A stretch of DNA of 64,000 bases from Rhodocyclales bacterium (GTDB taxonomy: Bacteria > Pseudomonadota > Gammaproteobacteria > Burkholderiales > Rhodocyclaceae). Where the stretch lies: NCBI GenBank assembly GCA_028292505.1, contig JAQGMF010000001.1, positions 210,363 through 274,362 on the forward strand, given 5' to 3'. The notes beneath the pieces are model-generated. The model did not search any database. It saw nothing but the letters and a program-made list of their open reading frames with translations, and was not told where the DNA came from. Within the stretch, counting starts at the first letter, position 1, and each line of letters opens with the position of its first letter. The position numbers and the translations under genes are program-made. Below are positions 43,200 to 52,788 of the stretch, one piece after another.

Positions 43200-43282
43200 G
43201 TAGGGCGGATGAGCCGAAGGCGTTATCCGACACTTGTGAGAGATTACGAACGTCGGATAACGCTGCGCTCATCCGACCTACG
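43200..43282. repeat. Palindromic intergenic repeat (GTAGG...CCTAC family)
   Basis: GTAGGGCGGATGAGCCGAAGGCGTTATCCGACA pairs with TCGGATAACGCTGCGCTCATCCGACCTACG, leaving a loop of about 20 bases. A degenerate copy lies at 25573-25672. It sits between the ABC exporter and ccmI genes. Confidence 0.88.
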
Positions 43283-43301
43283 AAAGTGGTGGGGGGAGGG
43301 C

Positions 43302-43367
43302 GTAGGGCGGAGTGAAACTCCGCCGGATGTTGTGACGAACATGCGGCGCAGTTAGCACTGCGCCCTA
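43302..43367. repeat. Intergenic repeat of the GTAGGGCGGAGT family, copy 2
   Basis: Nearly the same sequence as 26605-26669, with the two nested palindromes GGCGGAGTGaAACTCCGCC and GCGGCGCAGTtagcACTGCGCC. Its end touches the ccmI stop codon, so it could serve as the operon's terminator. Confidence 0.88.
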
Positions 43368-44600
43368 CTTCACCTGTTCGCTGATCTCAATGTGCAGCGC
43401 CTTGCTTGCCGTGCCCAGTACCTGTTCGGAGAAGCCTTGCAGATCTCCCGCTGCGGGCAAGGGGTTGCCGCTCTTCGAGATGCGTGCGCCGATTATGACT
43501 TTGTCCTGCGGACCGATGCTGCCCATCATCATCTGCGCCTTGCTGAAATCGAAATTCACGGGCAGTTCGCTGGCCTTGAAACGCATGCCGGCGAGCGGAC
43601 GGCCGCCGGCCGCTGGCCGTGCAAAGATGAATAGCGAATCGTCCTTGCCGACTTGCGATTTCAGCGCAGCGGCGAGTGTGACTTGCCCCTTCAGCGCGAG
43701 CGCGGCAGGGGCAGAGGCAGAGGCAGGTGCAGCTTCAGACGCGGATGCGACTTGCGGCGCGCCACCGGCAATGCCGCCTCGTTTGCGGGCTTCGGTAATC
43801 ATGGCCTGGACGGACTGACCGAATTCGCTTTCTGCGGGCACGATGGTCGCGATCTCTTGCCACTGTTTGATCGCGCGTTTGTAGTCCTTGCGGTCGAAGG
43901 CGATGGTGCCGGACAGGGCCAGTGCCTTGACGTTTTTCGGATCGATGGCAAGCGCCTTAGCAATGAGTCTCTCCGGATCGCCATCCAGTTTGCGGTCCTG
44001 GGCGCTTGCTGCGGCATCGGCCCAATCGGCGAACACCTGCGCGTCGTGCGGCTGCTTTTCGGCCAGCAGGGCGAACACCTTTGCCGCTTCGCCGAAACGA
44101 TTCAAAACCATGTAAGAACGCCCCAGCATTTGCATTCCCTGTATGTCATCGGGATTTTTCTGGACGCGCTCGGCGAGCCTGGCAACCATCGCATCGATTT
44201 GCTGCGGCGTGACTTGCTGTTCCTGCCGGGCCACGGCGTTCGCCGGATTGAGGCCTGCAGGATTACCGATGATCAGATACAGGCCGATAGCCGTCGCGGG
44301 CAGTGCAATACCAACCGCGATGGCCCACGCAAGTCTGGGCTTTGTCGTGACAGTGGCTTCTGGTGCGACGGATTCTTCCAGCGCTCGCCGCTCGATTTCG
44401 CCGAGGGTCTGAACGTAACTGGCCTCTTCGATTTTTCCGGCGGCGCGTTCGGTTTCAAGATCTTTGCGTTGTTCGCGCAGGATTTTGAGCGCCGGGCTTT
44501 CGGTCGCAGCGGTTTCGGCGGCGCGACGTATCAATGGCCATAGCAAGGTGCCGGTCACGGCCAATACAAGTACGGCGGCGGCAATCAGGAATGCAGTCAT
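43365..44600 (-). CDS. ccmI: Cytochrome c maturation protein CcmI (CycH)
   Basis: A 411-residue protein with two N-terminal helices (about 2-22 and 90-110), a TPR region (about 130-260) and a C-terminal domain. CcmI chaperones apocytochrome c to the heme-lyase complex. The Ala/Pro/Ser-rich linker (about 275-300) separates the TPR from a CycH-like C-terminal domain (DDSLFIFARPAAG). It overlaps ccmH by four bases and is last in the operon. Confidence 0.9.
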   Translation of the reverse strand: MTAFLIAAAVLVLAVTGTLLWPLIRRAAETAATESPALKILREQRKDLETERAAGKIEEASYVQTLGEIERRALEESVAPEATVTTKPRLAWAIAVGIALPATAIGLYLIIGNPAGLNPANAVARQEQQVTPQQIDAMVARLAERVQKNPDDIQGMQMLGRSYMVLNRFGEAAKVFALLAEKQPHDAQVFADWADAAASAQDRKLDGDPERLIAKALAIDPKNVKALALSGTIAFDRKDYKRAIKQWQEIATIVPAESEFGQSVQAMITEARKRGGIAGGAPQVASASEAAPASASAPAALALKGQVTLAAALKSQVGKDDSLFIFARPAAGGRPLAGMRFKASELPVNFDFSKAQMMMGSIGPQDKVIIGARISKSGNPLPAAGDLQGFSEQVLGTASKALHIEISEQVK

Positions 44601-45082
44601 GCGGGGTTCTCGTTGTTGTTGCGGTTGTCGCCAGCATCGTCGAGCAGGGCGCGTGCATGCGCCTTATCTGCGTCGGAGAGCATCGGCGCGCTGGCTTGCC
44701 TACGACGCGCGCGCACCGTCCAGGCAAAGCCACTTAATGCAATCAGCATAAGTGCGGCGGGGCCGCCCCAAAGCAGCAGGGTCGTCATCTGGAACGGTGG
44801 ATCATAGAGAACGAAGTCACCGTAGCGCTCCACCATGAAGTCGAGTATGTCTTTTTCCGACTTGCCGGCGACGAGCATTTCACGCACTTGACGGCGCAGG
44901 TCATTGGCGAGATCGGCCTGTGATTCGGCAATCGACTGGTTCTGGCAAACGAGACAGCGCAGGCGCACAGCGATCTTGTTGACGCGCGCTTCGAGCACAG
45001 GATCGGGCGCGTCGGCAAATGCCGATGATGACAAAAGCATCAGACCGAATGCCGTAGCTAAGACCCTCAGAAGCTTAACCAC
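44597..45082 (-). CDS. ccmH: Cytochrome c maturation thiol oxidoreductase CcmH
   Basis: A 161-residue protein with a signal peptide (cleavage near SAFA-DAP), the LRCLVCQNQ active site (Cys43, Cys46) and one C-terminal helix (about 105-125). It reduces the apocytochrome heme-binding cysteines with CcmG. The start is GTG 45082, overlapping the ccmG stop by 8 bases. It is the short CcmH type without the CcmI fusion found in E. coli. Confidence 0.92.
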   Translation of the reverse strand: MVKLLRVLATAFGLMLLSSSAFADAPDPVLEARVNKIAVRLRCLVCQNQSIAESQADLANDLRRQVREMLVAGKSEKDILDFMVERYGDFVLYDPPFQMTTLLLWGGPAALMLIALSGFAWTVRARRRQASAPMLSDADKAHARALLDDAGDNRNNNENPA

Positions 45083-45617
45083 GCTGCAGCTCCTTGATCT
45101 TCGGCAGCAACACCTTGTCCAGCACTTCGGGCGTGATGGGGCCGATCTGCTTGAAGCGGATGCGACCATTGCCGTCGATGAGGAAAGTCTCCGGCACGCC
45201 ATATACGCCGTAGTCGATACCGACGCGGCCGTCGGTATCGACTACGGAGGTTGTGTACGGATCACCGCCCGCCGCGAGCCAGGCGAGGCCGTCATCGCGC
45301 TTGTCCTTGTAGTTGAGGCCGATGATGGGCAGCACTTTCTTCGTGGCGAAATCCACCAGCACGGGGTGTTCCTCACGACAGGCGACGCACCATGAAGCCC
45401 ACACGTTGAGCAGCCACACCTGCCCCTTCATGTCGGCCAGCGACAGCGTTTTGTCGGGCGTGTGCAATTGCGTCAGCTTGAAGGTGGGCGCTGGCTTGTC
45501 GATCAAGGGCGAGGGAATTTCATGCGCGTCGCGCGTTTGTGCGTGCCACAACGCCACCGCGAAAAAGCCGAGCAGCGCGACGAAGAGGGCGAGTGGAACA
45601 AGAGCCTTGGCTTTCAT
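45075..45617 (-). CDS. ccmG: Thiol:disulfide interchange protein CcmG (DsbE)
   Basis: A 180-residue membrane-anchored thioredoxin-fold protein. An N-terminal helix (about 5-24) precedes WASWCVACREEHP with the redox pair Cys77/Cys80 and a cis-Pro block (YGVYGVPETFLID). It passes electrons from CcdA/DsbD to CcmH or to the apocytochrome. It lies 9 bases after ccmF. Confidence 0.94.
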   Translation of the reverse strand: MKAKALVPLALFVALLGFFAVALWHAQTRDAHEIPSPLIDKPAPTFKLTQLHTPDKTLSLADMKGQVWLLNVWASWCVACREEHPVLVDFATKKVLPIIGLNYKDKRDDGLAWLAAGGDPYTTSVVDTDGRVGIDYGVYGVPETFLIDGNGRIRFKQIGPITPEVLDKVLLPKIKELQRG

Positions 45618-45626
45618 TGCGTAATC

Positions 45627-47597
45627 CTAGACGGGCTGTACGACGGCGGGCTTGCTTGCGTCGCGAGTGGCCATTTTGCGATAGCGTTTGTCGCTCGCTG
45701 CCAGCACACCGCCGAATGCCATGAAGATGCAGCCCCCCCAGATCCAGCTGACGAAGGGCTTGTAGTAGAGGCGCACGATCCAGGTGTCATTACTCGTTGG
45801 TTCGCCGAGAGAGGCGTAGATGTCGCGGAACACACCATTGTCGATCGATGCTTCTGTCATGGGTGTTTGCGTCGCCGTGTAGAGGCGCTTTTCGGGTGCG
45901 AGCGTGCCGATGTGTACGCCGTGGCGTGACAGGTCGATGATGCCGCGCGCCGCCATGTAGTTCGGCCCGCTGACATCATTGATGGCCTTGAGCGTGAAGT
46001 CGTAGCCCGCCAGCTGCGTGCTGCCACCGATCTTCATCGGTACATCGGCATTCGTCTCGATGCTTTTCACCAGCGTGACGCCGATGACGAAGATACCGAT
46101 TCCCAGGTGTGCGCACCACATGCCCCACCATGCTGACGGGATATTCGAGAATTTCGAGGCGAGGGATGCGCCCTTGCGCTCGCCGAGGCGCTCACGCAGC
46201 AACTGGGCGCTGCCCAGCAGCACCCACGTCGCCAGTGCCAAGCCCAGCGCACTGCGCCAGCTCAATACATGCAGCAAGGAAGCGATGCCGATGCCGATCA
46301 CGGTGCTGATGCTGAAGGGCAGCGCGAATTTGCGCAGCAGCGGTCTCAAGTCATGTGCCTTCCAGCGCACGAAAGGCGCGACCATCATCAGCAGTATGAT
46401 CGGCGTCATCACCGGTACGAAGACAGCTTCGAAGTAGGGCGGCCCCACTGACAGCTTGCCGAGATTGAGCGCGTCGAGCAGCAGCGGGTAGAGCGTGCCG
46501 AGCATCACTGTCGCGGCGGCGACGGCAAACAGCACGTTGTTGGTGAGCAGGAAGGTGTCGCGCGAAACAGGCTCGAACTGGCCGCCGCCCACCAGCTTCG
46601 GTGCGCGCCAAGCGTAAAGTATCAGCGAGCTGCCTATGACAACGGCAAGCAGGACGAGCACGAAGATACCGCGACGTGGATCGCTGGCAAAGGCGTGCAC
46701 CGAGGTGAGCACACCGGAGCGCACGAGGAAGGTGCCGAGCAGCGAAAACGAGAATGCGGCGATTGCCAGCAGCACGGTCCAGCTCTTGAACGCGCCGCGT
46801 TTTTCTGTGACGGACAGCGAGTGAATCAGCGCCGTGCCGACCAGCCAGGGCATGAAGCTGGCATTCTCCACCGGGTCCCAGAACCACCAGCCGCCCCAGC
46901 CGAGTTCGTAATAAGCCCAGCCCGAACCGAGCGTGATGCCACAGGTGAGGAAAGTCCATGCGGCCAGCGTCCATGGTCGTGACCAGCGCGCCCAAGCGGC
47001 GTCGAGGCGGCCCGAAAGCAGCGCGGAAATGGCAAAGGCGAAGGCCACCGAGAAACCGACGTAGCCCATGTAGAGCAGCGGCGGGTGAATGATCATGCCG
47101 GGGTCTTGCAGCAGCGGATTCAGGTCCTGGCCTTCAACCGCGCCGGGTAACAGGCGCTCGAAAGGATTCGAGGTGAACAACATGAAGGCGAGGAAACCGG
47201 TGCTCACCAGGCCGAGCACGGCGAGCACGCGCGCGACGAAAATTTCCGGCAGGTTACGCGCCAGCGAGACGGCTAGAATCCATACCGTCAGCATAAGTGC
47301 CCACAGCAACAGCGAGCCTTCGTGGCTGCCCCACACTGCGGTGATGCGGTAGATCAGCGGCAGTTTCGTGTTGGAATGCGAGGCGACGTAGAGCACTGTG
47401 AAATCGTTATTGATGAACGACACGGTCAGGCATAAAAAGCCCAGCGCCACCATGGCGAACAGCAGGCGTGCGGCGGGACGCGCAATGTTGATCAGCGCCG
47501 CGTCGCCGCGATGTGCGCCGATCAGTGGCAAGGTGCCGAGCAGGATTGCGACGAGCAGCGCGAGGATGAGGGCGAAATGGCCGAGTTCGGGAATCAT
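45627..47597 (-). CDS. ccmF: Cytochrome c heme lyase subunit CcmF
   Basis: A 656-residue multi-helix protein with the heme-handling WWD block (WGGWWFWDPVENASFMPW) and conserved periplasmic histidines. It takes heme from CcmE and attaches it to the cysteines of apocytochrome c. Size is normal for the family. It lies 4 bases after ccmE. Confidence 0.95.
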   Translation of the reverse strand: MIPELGHFALILALLVAILLGTLPLIGAHRGDAALINIARPAARLLFAMVALGFLCLTVSFINNDFTVLYVASHSNTKLPLIYRITAVWGSHEGSLLLWALMLTVWILAVSLARNLPEIFVARVLAVLGLVSTGFLAFMLFTSNPFERLLPGAVEGQDLNPLLQDPGMIIHPPLLYMGYVGFSVAFAFAISALLSGRLDAAWARWSRPWTLAAWTFLTCGITLGSGWAYYELGWGGWWFWDPVENASFMPWLVGTALIHSLSVTEKRGAFKSWTVLLAIAAFSFSLLGTFLVRSGVLTSVHAFASDPRRGIFVLVLLAVVIGSSLILYAWRAPKLVGGGQFEPVSRDTFLLTNNVLFAVAAATVMLGTLYPLLLDALNLGKLSVGPPYFEAVFVPVMTPIILLMMVAPFVRWKAHDLRPLLRKFALPFSISTVIGIGIASLLHVLSWRSALGLALATWVLLGSAQLLRERLGERKGASLASKFSNIPSAWWGMWCAHLGIGIFVIGVTLVKSIETNADVPMKIGGSTQLAGYDFTLKAINDVSGPNYMAARGIIDLSRHGVHIGTLAPEKRLYTATQTPMTEASIDNGVFRDIYASLGEPTSNDTWIVRLYYKPFVSWIWGGCIFMAFGGVLAASDKRYRKMATRDASKPAVVQPV

Positions 47598-47601
47598 GTG
47601 T

Positions 47602-48048
47602 TCATCGCCTCATGGTGCGCGCGGCTTCGCGTGCTTTGTCGACTGCGGCTTTTGCTTCGGGTGGCATGTAGTTCTCATCGTGCTTGGCCAGCACTTCGCT
47701 GGCGATGAAGCTGCCGTCCGCGTCGAGCTTGCCTTGGGCGACTGCGCCCTTGCCGTCCTTGAACAGGTCGGGCAGCGCGCCCTTGTATGTCACTGGAATA
47801 CTCTTGACCGTATCAGTGATGACGAAGTGCACCGTCAGACCGTCGGGGGCGCGTTGCACCGAGCCTTTTTCCACCATACCGCCGATGCGGAAGTTGCGGC
47901 CCTTCGGTACCTTGCCGTCGACGACGTCGCTGGGCGTCTGGAAGAACACCAGGTTGTCATTGAAAGCGTTCAGCACCAGCGTGGCGGAAATGGCGAGCAG
48001 GGCCACGCCGGCACCGATCCAGAGAAAACGTTTGTGGCGTGCTTTCAC
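47602..48048 (-). CDS. ccmE: Heme chaperone CcmE
   Basis: A 148-residue membrane-anchored protein with one helix (about 8-27) and an OB-fold domain. The heme-binding His123 lies in [10 protein letters not shown], with Tyr127 three residues later. It carries heme from the CcmABCD complex to CcmF. Confidence 0.95.
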   Translation of the reverse strand: MKARHKRFLWIGAGVALLAISATLVLNAFNDNLVFFQTPSDVVDGKVPKGRNFRIGGMVEKGSVQRAPDGLTVHFVITDTVKSIPVTYKGALPDLFKDGKGAVAQGKLDADGSFIASEVLAKHDENYMPPEAKAAVDKAREAARTMRR

Positions 48049-48079
48049 TGCAGCGAGCCCTGCATGGTTTGATGTATGG

Positions 48080-48283
48080 TCATGATGATTGACTATCGTT
48101 GCCGTTCAATTCGTCGCCGTTGAGTTGCTGCAAACGGGAGAGCCGGCGCAGGGTGTCCCTCCGACGCTGTGACAGCGTCCAGAGTTCCGCAACGATCAGC
48201 GCAAGCGTGACGCCATACGAGCCCCACACGAAAGCGCCACGCCCACCCATGTCGATGAAGGCCGATAGCGAATCCCAGTTCAT
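48080..48283 (-). CDS. ccmD: Heme exporter subunit CcmD
   Basis: A 67-residue protein with a single helix (about 20-40, [18 protein letters not shown]) and a basic Arg-rich cytoplasmic tail. Its position between ccmC and ccmE, its four-base overlap with ccmC and its topology identify it as CcmD, which releases holo-CcmE from the ABC complex. The larger open frame to 48703 is a ccmC shadow. Confidence 0.88.
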   Translation of the reverse strand: MNWDSLSAFIDMGGRGAFVWGSYGVTLALIVAELWTLSQRRRDTLRRLSRLQQLNGDELNGNDSQSS

Positions 48284-49020
48284 GCCCGTCCTCCCTGTGC
48301 TGCGATCTCGACGCCGGCCCATTCCGTACGCCGCTCGCGCTCGAGGATGATGCTGCGCACACGCACCAGCGCGACGGCGATGCTGTAAGCCCACGCGGCG
48401 AGCGCCATGATCAGCATGCCGATGAGCATCGTGTTGACCACGCTGATTTTCGTCAGGTTGATCGACGAGCCCTGGTGCAGCGTGTTCCACCACTTCACCG
48501 AGAAATAGATGACGGGAATATTCACCGCGCCAACCAGTGCGATGATGGCGCCGGCCTTGTCGGCACGACGCGCATCCTCGATGGCGTTGGTTAGCGCGAT
48601 GTGGCCGAAATAGAGGAATAGTAGTAACAGTTGCGAGGTCATGCGCGCATCCCAGGCCCAGTAGGTGCCCCAAGTCGGGCGGCCCCACAGCGCGCCGGTC
48701 CACAGCGCCAGAAAGCAGAACAATGCGCCGGTCGGTGCCAATGCTTTTGACATATAGAAAGAAACCCGCGTGCCGAGACCGAGACCGATAGCCGACCAGA
48801 AAGCCATCGCCAGGTAGATGACCATGCTCATCCAGGCGGCGGGCACGTGGATGAAGATGATGCGATACACCTCACCCTGCACGGCATCGGTCGGCGCGAC
48901 GAAGAACGAAATATACAGCCCGATCGCTGCGAGCACGGCAGCGATCACGCCGAACGCGGGCGCCAGTTTGCCGGCGAGGGAATAGAAGGTCTGCGGAGAA
49001 GAAAATTTGAACAAATTCAT
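48280..49020 (-). CDS. ccmC: Heme handling protein CcmC
   Basis: A 246-residue protein with six helices and the tryptophan-rich WWD block WGTYWAWDARMTSQL, which binds heme and presents it to CcmE. It overlaps ccmD by four bases. A 139-base gap without a recognisable gene separates it from ccmB, so a second promoter there is possible. Confidence 0.94.
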   Translation of the reverse strand: MNLFKFSSPQTFYSLAGKLAPAFGVIAAVLAAIGLYISFFVAPTDAVQGEVYRIIFIHVPAAWMSMVIYLAMAFWSAIGLGLGTRVSFYMSKALAPTGALFCFLALWTGALWGRPTWGTYWAWDARMTSQLLLLFLYFGHIALTNAIEDARRADKAGAIIALVGAVNIPVIYFSVKWWNTLHQGSSINLTKISVVNTMLIGMLIMALAAWAYSIAVALVRVRSIILERERRTEWAGVEIAAQGGRA

Positions 49021-49159
49021 GGTCTAGGGTCTGGAGACCGCTTGAGCGCTGGCTGCGGGATGATACGCACAACGCGCCTACCATGCCATTGATTGACTTC
49101 AAGAAATGCGATCTTGCGGCGGGCCTGACGCGACGGCGCGTAACGGCTTCAATCCATCT

Positions 49160-49828
49160 TCAGTCCATCGTGATACGCAAGGCTGCAGCGCTGGCAAACG
49201 GCGCCAGCGCCAGTGCGGCGAACAGCCCGCCACCCATCAATAACAAGTGAGCACGCAAGCCTATTCCACTCGCCCATGCATCGACGCTGCCCGCGCCGAA
49301 AATCAGCACTGGCACCATCAGCGGCAGCACCAGCAGCGCCAGCAACGAACCGGCGCCGCGCAGGCCCAGCGTCAGCGCTGCGCCAATCGCCCCGATCAGC
49401 GACAGGATCGGTGTGCCGATCAGCAGGGCCAGCGCCAGCACCTCGATGGCACTAGGCTTCAGCCCGTACATCAGCGCCAGCAGCGGCGAGACCACCACCA
49501 GCGGCAGGCCGGTGCTCAGCCAGTGGGCCGCGATCTTGGCGCTGACCCACACCACGGGCGGCTCTTGCGACAACAGCAATTGCTCGAGCACGCCGCTGTC
49601 GAAATCCTGGCTGAACATGCGTGGCAGGGCCAGCAAGGTGGCGAGCAGCGCCGCCACCCACACCACGCCGGGACCGATGGCGCGCAACTGATCCGGATCG
49701 GAACCGACCCCGAACGGGAACAGGCTCGCGACGACGACAAAGAAAGAAAGCGCAACGAGCAGGTCGGCGCGCGAGCGCCAAGCTAGCAGCAGGTCACGGC
49801 GCAGTACGGCGATGAAAGCCTTGCTCAT
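49160..49828 (-). CDS. ccmB: Heme exporter permease CcmB
   Basis: A 222-residue permease with about six helices; MFSQDFDSGVLEQLLLS is a typical CcmB block. It forms the ABC complex with CcmA. ATG 49828 overlaps the ccmA stop (ATGA); the longer open frame upstream is antisense-like filler within ccmA. Confidence 0.93.
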   Translation of the reverse strand: MSKAFIAVLRRDLLLAWRSRADLLVALSFFVVVASLFPFGVGSDPDQLRAIGPGVVWVAALLATLLALPRMFSQDFDSGVLEQLLLSQEPPVVWVSAKIAAHWLSTGLPLVVVSPLLALMYGLKPSAIEVLALALLIGTPILSLIGAIGAALTLGLRGAGSLLALLVLPLMVPVLIFGAGSVDAWASGIGLRAHLLLMGGGLFAALALAPFASAAALRITMD

Positions 49829-50463
49829 GCGCTGAAAGCTCCGCCGAATTTGCCAACATCCAGGGTACGTACCGGCATGCCGAAATCCGCATCCTGATGC
49901 GAGGTGAAAATCACCATGCCGCCCGCTTTGGCGTGCTGCGCGATGACCTGCGCCAGCTCCGCCGCCGCCGCGACATCCAGCGCCGTGAAAGGCTCGTCGA
50001 GAATCCACAGTAGACGCTGTGTCGCGAGGAGCATGCGCGCCAGACCCACACGTCGACGCTGTCCCTGCGACAAGACCTTGGTCGGCAGATCGAGCTGCTG
50101 CCCAAGGCCGATGCGTGTCAGCGCCGCACTGCAAGCCGCCGTGTCGACCGCATCACCCGCCGCCGCGCAAGCGAAGTGTAGATTTTCGAGCGGCGTCAGC
50201 AAATCATTGAGTGCCGACGCATGGCCAAGATAGAGCAGGGCGGCATGAAAGCTTTCGCGCTCCTGCTGGATCGTTTTGCGTTGCCAACGCACCTCGCCCT
50301 CATCGGGCGTTGCCAGTCCGCACAGCAAGCGCAACAGGCTGGTCTTGCCAACACCGTTGGCGCCCGCGATGCGCCATAACTCGCCGGCCTGCACCGACAG
50401 GCCCAGGCGGCGAAACAGTAAGCGGTCGCCGCGCAGGCAGGCTAGATCATGGATTTCCAACAT
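49825..50463 (-). CDS. ccmA: Heme exporter ATP-binding protein CcmA
   Basis: A 212-residue ATPase with Walker A GANGVGKTS (about 34-42), signature LSQGQRRRV, Walker B LWILDEPFTALD and the switch His in TSHQD. With CcmB and CcmC it drives the release of holo-CcmE. ATG 50463 gives the normal N-terminus MLEIHDLACLRG. It is the first gene of the ccm operon. Confidence 0.94.
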   Translation of the reverse strand: MLEIHDLACLRGDRLLFRRLGLSVQAGELWRIAGANGVGKTSLLRLLCGLATPDEGEVRWQRKTIQQERESFHAALLYLGHASALNDLLTPLENLHFACAAAGDAVDTAACSAALTRIGLGQQLDLPTKVLSQGQRRRVGLARMLLATQRLLWILDEPFTALDVAAAAELAQVIAQHAKAGGMVIFTSHQDADFGMPVRTLDVGKFGGAFSA

Positions 50464-50654
50464 AGGCGTGCATTCAACCACACGCCAAGGCGTATCGGGC
50501 AAACGCTTGGTGGTCAGGAAGATCACCACATCTGGATTACATTTTTGTCGCGCTGTTGGCGCGGCCTTCGCAATGGAGTTCAGGCCGGTTCCCGGATCCT
50601 GCCATTGCACTTTCGATACTTATCGCAGGTGCTGTTGCGCAATCACGCCCAAAT

Positions 50655-50684
50655 CCGTCATTCCCGCGAAGGCGGGAATGACGG
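50655..50684. repeat. Perfect inverted repeat of the CGTCATTCCCGC family
   Basis: CCGTCATTCCCGC-GAAG-GCGGGAATGACGG: a perfect 13-base stem with a tetraloop in the 274-base gap between ccmA and the large exported protein gene. It is probably a terminator-like hairpin for the latter, though no T run follows. Confidence 0.88.
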
Positions 50685-50737
50685 CACCGGATGACCCCAG
50701 GCTACTGGATTAGCCTTTGTGCGCCTATGCGTCCGGT

Positions 50738-52621
50738 TCAGTGATAGCGCAAGGTCCAGGCAATGGTGAAGGGCTTGTTGAGCGTGGTGGGTCCGGATTC
50801 GCATGTCACACGCGTATTCATTGCGCGCATTGGCGAGCGATAGACTTCGTTGCCGGCCACACTCTCGACCTTGCATCGATCCAGCCCGCTGACTTCGATC
50901 GATTGCGCATCGCCCTTGCCAAAGCGGATCGTGTTGCCGTCAGCGACAGCATCCTCACTGAAGCCGGCGAATTCGAATGCGATCTTCACGCCGTCGAGCG
51001 AGCCTTGAGGCGTGTAACGGTCGTTGCGAGTTATGACGCCGGAATCAAGCGTGTACGTCGTCTCCACTTTCAGGCGCGCGTCTTTGACCGGGGTACGCTC
51101 GCCGAGCTTGTCCAGTTCATCCATGCGATAGCTCAGCGTCAGTGCCGAGCCCTTTTGCTCGGTCTTGATATCCTTGATGAATGACACTGGAATGAGCTGC
51201 GAGCCGTCGGCCAGGGTGAAGCGCGGGATCAGCTGCGGGAAGCCGGCATCGGCAGAGCCCTGCACCATATTGTTGGAGAAGGGGATCGGGGAGTACGGAT
51301 TGTTCATGTGCTGGGAGACACCGCCATTGACCATGGGCAGACTGACGATGCGAAAGCCGTCGCGGAAGGTCAACAGCGCTCGGTCATACTCGCCCTTGGC
51401 GAACCAGGTCAGCGTGAAGCGCGGCTGCTTCGTCAGCCAGGGGACGAAGTTTGCCGATGGCGTTTTGCCCTTGAAGCCGATGCTGTTCCATATGTTATTG
51501 GTATAAATCTCCTGGTGCAGCAGGCTCAGGTTTTCGCCGAGGATGCGGTATTTACCGCGATAGGCGTCGGTGCGACGACCCTTGTCCCACAGGTTCACCG
51601 AATGCGTCTCCTGGTCGAACCAGAATTCCTGGTACTTCGCCGCGGAGCGCACCGCGAAGGCGTAAGCCATTTCGCGCTCTTCCTTGTTCAGCACGCCCAG
51701 CTTGGCGGCGGCCGAGAGCACTTCGAGGAATGAGGTGTCGCCGTATGCGCCGATGGAGCGGCCGAACTCGAAGCCGTTGCCCCAAGGATTGAGGCGCGGC
51801 AGGATGACGTTGACAGAATTGCGCAGCCATTTCTTGAGCTGCGGTGTCACTTCCATATCGGTCTCGATGAAGCGCTGGCAGATCTCACCGATCAGCAGGA
51901 TGCTGTAACGATCGAAGCGGCCATCGCCATCGGTCTCATCCGAAAAACCGAATTCGCCTGAATACGTCTGGTAGTGATGGACCATCTTCTCCAGCAGTGT
52001 CTTGCTGGCCTGCGCATCCTCCCAGCCAAGCAGGTAGCGCAGGCGCGCGATGCTGAAGGCCACGCCGTAATAGTTGGTGGGCAGCTTGATCAGCGTGAAT
52101 TCCGGCTGCGCGACAAAAGTGCGCCAGTCGAGTTTCTGCTTCAGGCGCGCCAGCGTTGCCGGACTCACCGCTTCTTCGAGCAGGCCGGCCTTGCGCAGCT
52201 TGTTGAGTGCCGAGACGTAGTAGTAGATGCCCCAGGTCTCGTTGTCGTCATCGACCGTCATGTCGGCGATCTGGCGGAAACCTTCGAGGTAATGCTTGAA
52301 CTTTGGATCGGTCCGCGGCGTGTTGATCAGCAGATAACTGAAGCCGATGGCGATCTTGCCGGGCAGGAATTTGTCCTGCCCGTTGAAGGCCTTGGTGCCG
52401 TCCAGCACGATGTCTTTCTTCTCCTTGAGCAACTTGTCGAAGAAGTAATCGAGCTGCGGCAGAAAACCCTGCTCCACGATCTGGTTGAGCGCGATGCTGC
52501 TGAGCAGCGGCGGTGGCGGACTATAAGTATCCAGCTTTGTTTCACCCGCAGCGGTTGCAGCGACCGAGCTTAGCGACAGTCCGACTGCAAGCATTGTTAT
52601 GACAAATTTATAAACTTTCAC
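50738..52621 (-). CDS. Large exported protein of unknown function, possible polysaccharide lyase-like fold
   Basis: A 627-residue protein with a signal peptide (cleavage near ATAA-GET). The first 400 residues look mainly helical with repeated Trp/Tyr/Arg-rich segments, and the last 200 look beta-rich (KVETTYTLDSGVITRNDRY). This helical-toroid plus beta-sandwich order is seen in alginate, heparin and chondroitin lyases, but I do not recognise the specific family or catalytic residues. It is divergent from the PsrA-like regulator gene, with the operator in the shared 206-base gap, so it may be co-regulated. Confidence 0.6.
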   Translation of the reverse strand: MKVYKFVITMLAVGLSLSSVAATAAGETKLDTYSPPPPLLSSIALNQIVEQGFLPQLDYFFDKLLKEKKDIVLDGTKAFNGQDKFLPGKIAIGFSYLLINTPRTDPKFKHYLEGFRQIADMTVDDDNETWGIYYYVSALNKLRKAGLLEEAVSPATLARLKQKLDWRTFVAQPEFTLIKLPTNYYGVAFSIARLRYLLGWEDAQASKTLLEKMVHHYQTYSGEFGFSDETDGDGRFDRYSILLIGEICQRFIETDMEVTPQLKKWLRNSVNVILPRLNPWGNGFEFGRSIGAYGDTSFLEVLSAAAKLGVLNKEEREMAYAFAVRSAAKYQEFWFDQETHSVNLWDKGRRTDAYRGKYRILGENLSLLHQEIYTNNIWNSIGFKGKTPSANFVPWLTKQPRFTLTWFAKGEYDRALLTFRDGFRIVSLPMVNGGVSQHMNNPYSPIPFSNNMVQGSADAGFPQLIPRFTLADGSQLIPVSFIKDIKTEQKGSALTLSYRMDELDKLGERTPVKDARLKVETTYTLDSGVITRNDRYTPQGSLDGVKIAFEFAGFSEDAVADGNTIRFGKGDAQSIEVSGLDRCKVESVAGNEVYRSPMRAMNTRVTCESGPTTLNKPFTIAWTLRYH

Positions 52622-52788
52622 GCTCGTCTCCTTTTTCTAAAAGCCTTGCCGTGGATTGATACTTCCAACAGGGTAAGGTTCATTTGAAATACATGCCATC
52701 GTCGTGTTGCGATGGTGACGAGTCCAGGGCTGCGCAGCGTGAAAACATCGGGGTTAACCCGGTTGACTTGGGGTAGGTTAGTCGTATC

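Noticed and set aside
49021..49159. Small gene between ccmC and ccmB
   Set aside because: No open frame with a start, ribosome-binding site and sensible composition was found in the 139 bases.
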